Part shown: positions 41,953 through 42,658 of the stretch, piece by piece
Position numbering within the stretch: position 1 is the stretch's first letter
Layout: every line of letters starts with the position of its first letter
Assembly (NCBI GenBank): GCA_018664075.1
Contig: JABJOY010000043.1
Location: 1-42,658, forward strand
Origin: Porticoccaceae bacterium
GTDB taxonomy: Bacteria; Pseudomonadota; Gammaproteobacteria; Pseudomonadales; Porticoccaceae
Length of the DNA: 42,658 nucleotides
Reading direction: 5' to 3'
The notes under the pieces: model-generated
Databases searched by the model: none
Told to the model about the DNA's origin: nothing
What the model saw: only the letters and a program-made list of their open reading frames with translations
Translations under genes and position numbers: made by a program

Positions 41953-42658
41953 CTAATCAGTTTTGTAATGGGCAATCAGCCGCTGAGCCGCAACTATCGC
42001 TGGCATATCTCCAGCCAACACCGCCGACTCTAGCTCTGGCACCAACGCCTTAACCTGGGGATGATTGCGCAAATCAGCAATCAATGCCTCAGCTGTCTCG
42101 GCCCACATCCAGGCTTTAGCCTGTTGGGCTCGCAAGGTTTCCAATTCACCGGACTGGGTTAATGCCTCACGAAACGCCTGAATAATAGTCCAGGCCTGAT
42201 CCACACCCTGATTATCTAGAGCCGAACAGCTATCCACCTTGGGAGTCCAGCTTGGAGTACGAGCCTGCATAAACTGCAGAGCGCCGCGATAATCAGAGAC
42301 AGTTTGGTTGGCAATACTGGCCTGATCACCATCAGCTTTATTGACCAGCACCAGATCCGCCAACTCCATAATGCCCCGCTTTATACCCTGCAGGTCATCA
42401 CCACCGCCGGGCGACAGCAACAGTAAAAACATATCAGTCATATCAGAGACAGCAGTCTCCGACTGCCCTACCCCCACAGTCTCAACAATAATCACATCAT
42501 AGCCAGCAGCTTCGCAGAGCAGTAGTGATTCACGGGTGCGGCGGGTCACACCGCCGAGAGTAGTGCCCGCAGGGGAAGGTCGCACAAAGGCCTTAGGATT
42601 AACCGATAGCGCCTCCATTCTGGTTTTATCCCCCAGAATAGAACCTCCACTCACAGCA
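41953..42658 (-). CDS. meaB: MeaB/ArgK-type GTPase, B12 mutase chaperone (5' end missing)
   Basis: The 3' part of a G3E-family P-loop GTPase that loads and protects adenosylcobalamin-dependent acyl-CoA mutases. The frame is open to the window edge, so the Walker A region is outside; the GTG at 42654 is an internal Val in ...[13 protein letters not shown]. Visible: the switch segment [12 protein letters not shown], the acidic [16 protein letters not shown], the guanine-binding NKAD, and a helical C-terminal dimerisation arm. A methylmalonyl-CoA mutase gene is likely just beyond the window. With nrdJab this makes a second B12-dependent function in the region. Confidence 0.93.
   Translation of the reverse strand, partial: AVSGGSILGDKTRMEALSVNPKAFVRPSPAGTTLGGVTRRTRESLLLCEAAGYDVIIVETVGVGQSETAVSDMTDMFLLLLSPGGGDDLQGIKRGIMELADLVLVNKADGDQASIANQTVSDYRGALQFMQARTPSWTPKVDSCSALDNQGVDQAWTIIQAFREALTQSGELETLRAQQAKAWMWAETAEALIADLRNHPQVKALVPELESAVLAGDMPAIVAAQRLIAHYKTD

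Overview
The window reads as ordinary chromosome of a heterotrophic, probably marine, gammaproteobacterium. The evidence is priA followed by an FtsN-like SPOR gene, a Pseudomonas-style split class II ribonucleotide reductase (nrdJa/nrdJb), a TonB-dependent receptor, many envelope lipoproteins and several CoA-linked catabolic genes. I cannot fix the genus. I see no integrase, transposase, tRNA, rRNA or CRISPR array.

Layout. Positions 1-2532 hold the 3' part of priA and a SPOR-domain gene, both on +. Positions 2523-8401 hold, on -, a glutamine-synthetase-fold ligase of the gamma-glutamylpolyamine type, a TPR-sulfotransferase fusion and a TonB-dependent receptor. Positions 8706-12485 are a tight + operon: class III aminotransferase, glutaryl-CoA dehydrogenase and class III CoA-transferase. 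A tandem array of about 23-bp repeats fills the gap to a convergent type III PLP decarboxylase (12630-13805, -). An Lrp/AsnC regulator is divergent from the decarboxylase and is followed by an NhaC-family antiporter and two secreted metallopeptidases/amidohydrolases (M28, M20). The decarboxylase, aminotransferase, CoA-transferase and dehydrogenase could together carry lysine through cadaverine and glutarate to crotonyl-CoA; that is inference. A second CoA-transferase and a class V aminotransferase form a - operon at 18233-20577.

The most unusual part is 20807-35595: fourteen tightly packed + strand genes, almost all predicted to be envelope proteins. They encode a TPR protein with a TonB-C-like end, a Ser/Gly-rich lipoprotein, two poorly characterised exported or anchored proteins, a PEGA-repeat/FGE-sulfatase-fold membrane protein, a small acidic secreted protein, a MotA/TolQ/ExbB-type channel subunit, a protein that looks like a degenerate actin/Hsp70-fold ATPase, two VWA proteins whose single N-terminal membrane helix carries an ExbD-like Asp, two lipoproteins, an M48 metalloprotease and a parvulin-like protein. 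I propose an ion-motive-force-driven envelope machine in which VWA domains replace the usual ExbD/MotB periplasmic domain. I do not recognise it as a named system.

Positions 35662-37688 hold trpBA on -. Positions 38337-41233 hold nrdJa-nrdJb, preceded by a good NrdR-box match. The window ends with a convergent beta-carbonic anhydrase and a truncated meaB GTPase gene on -.
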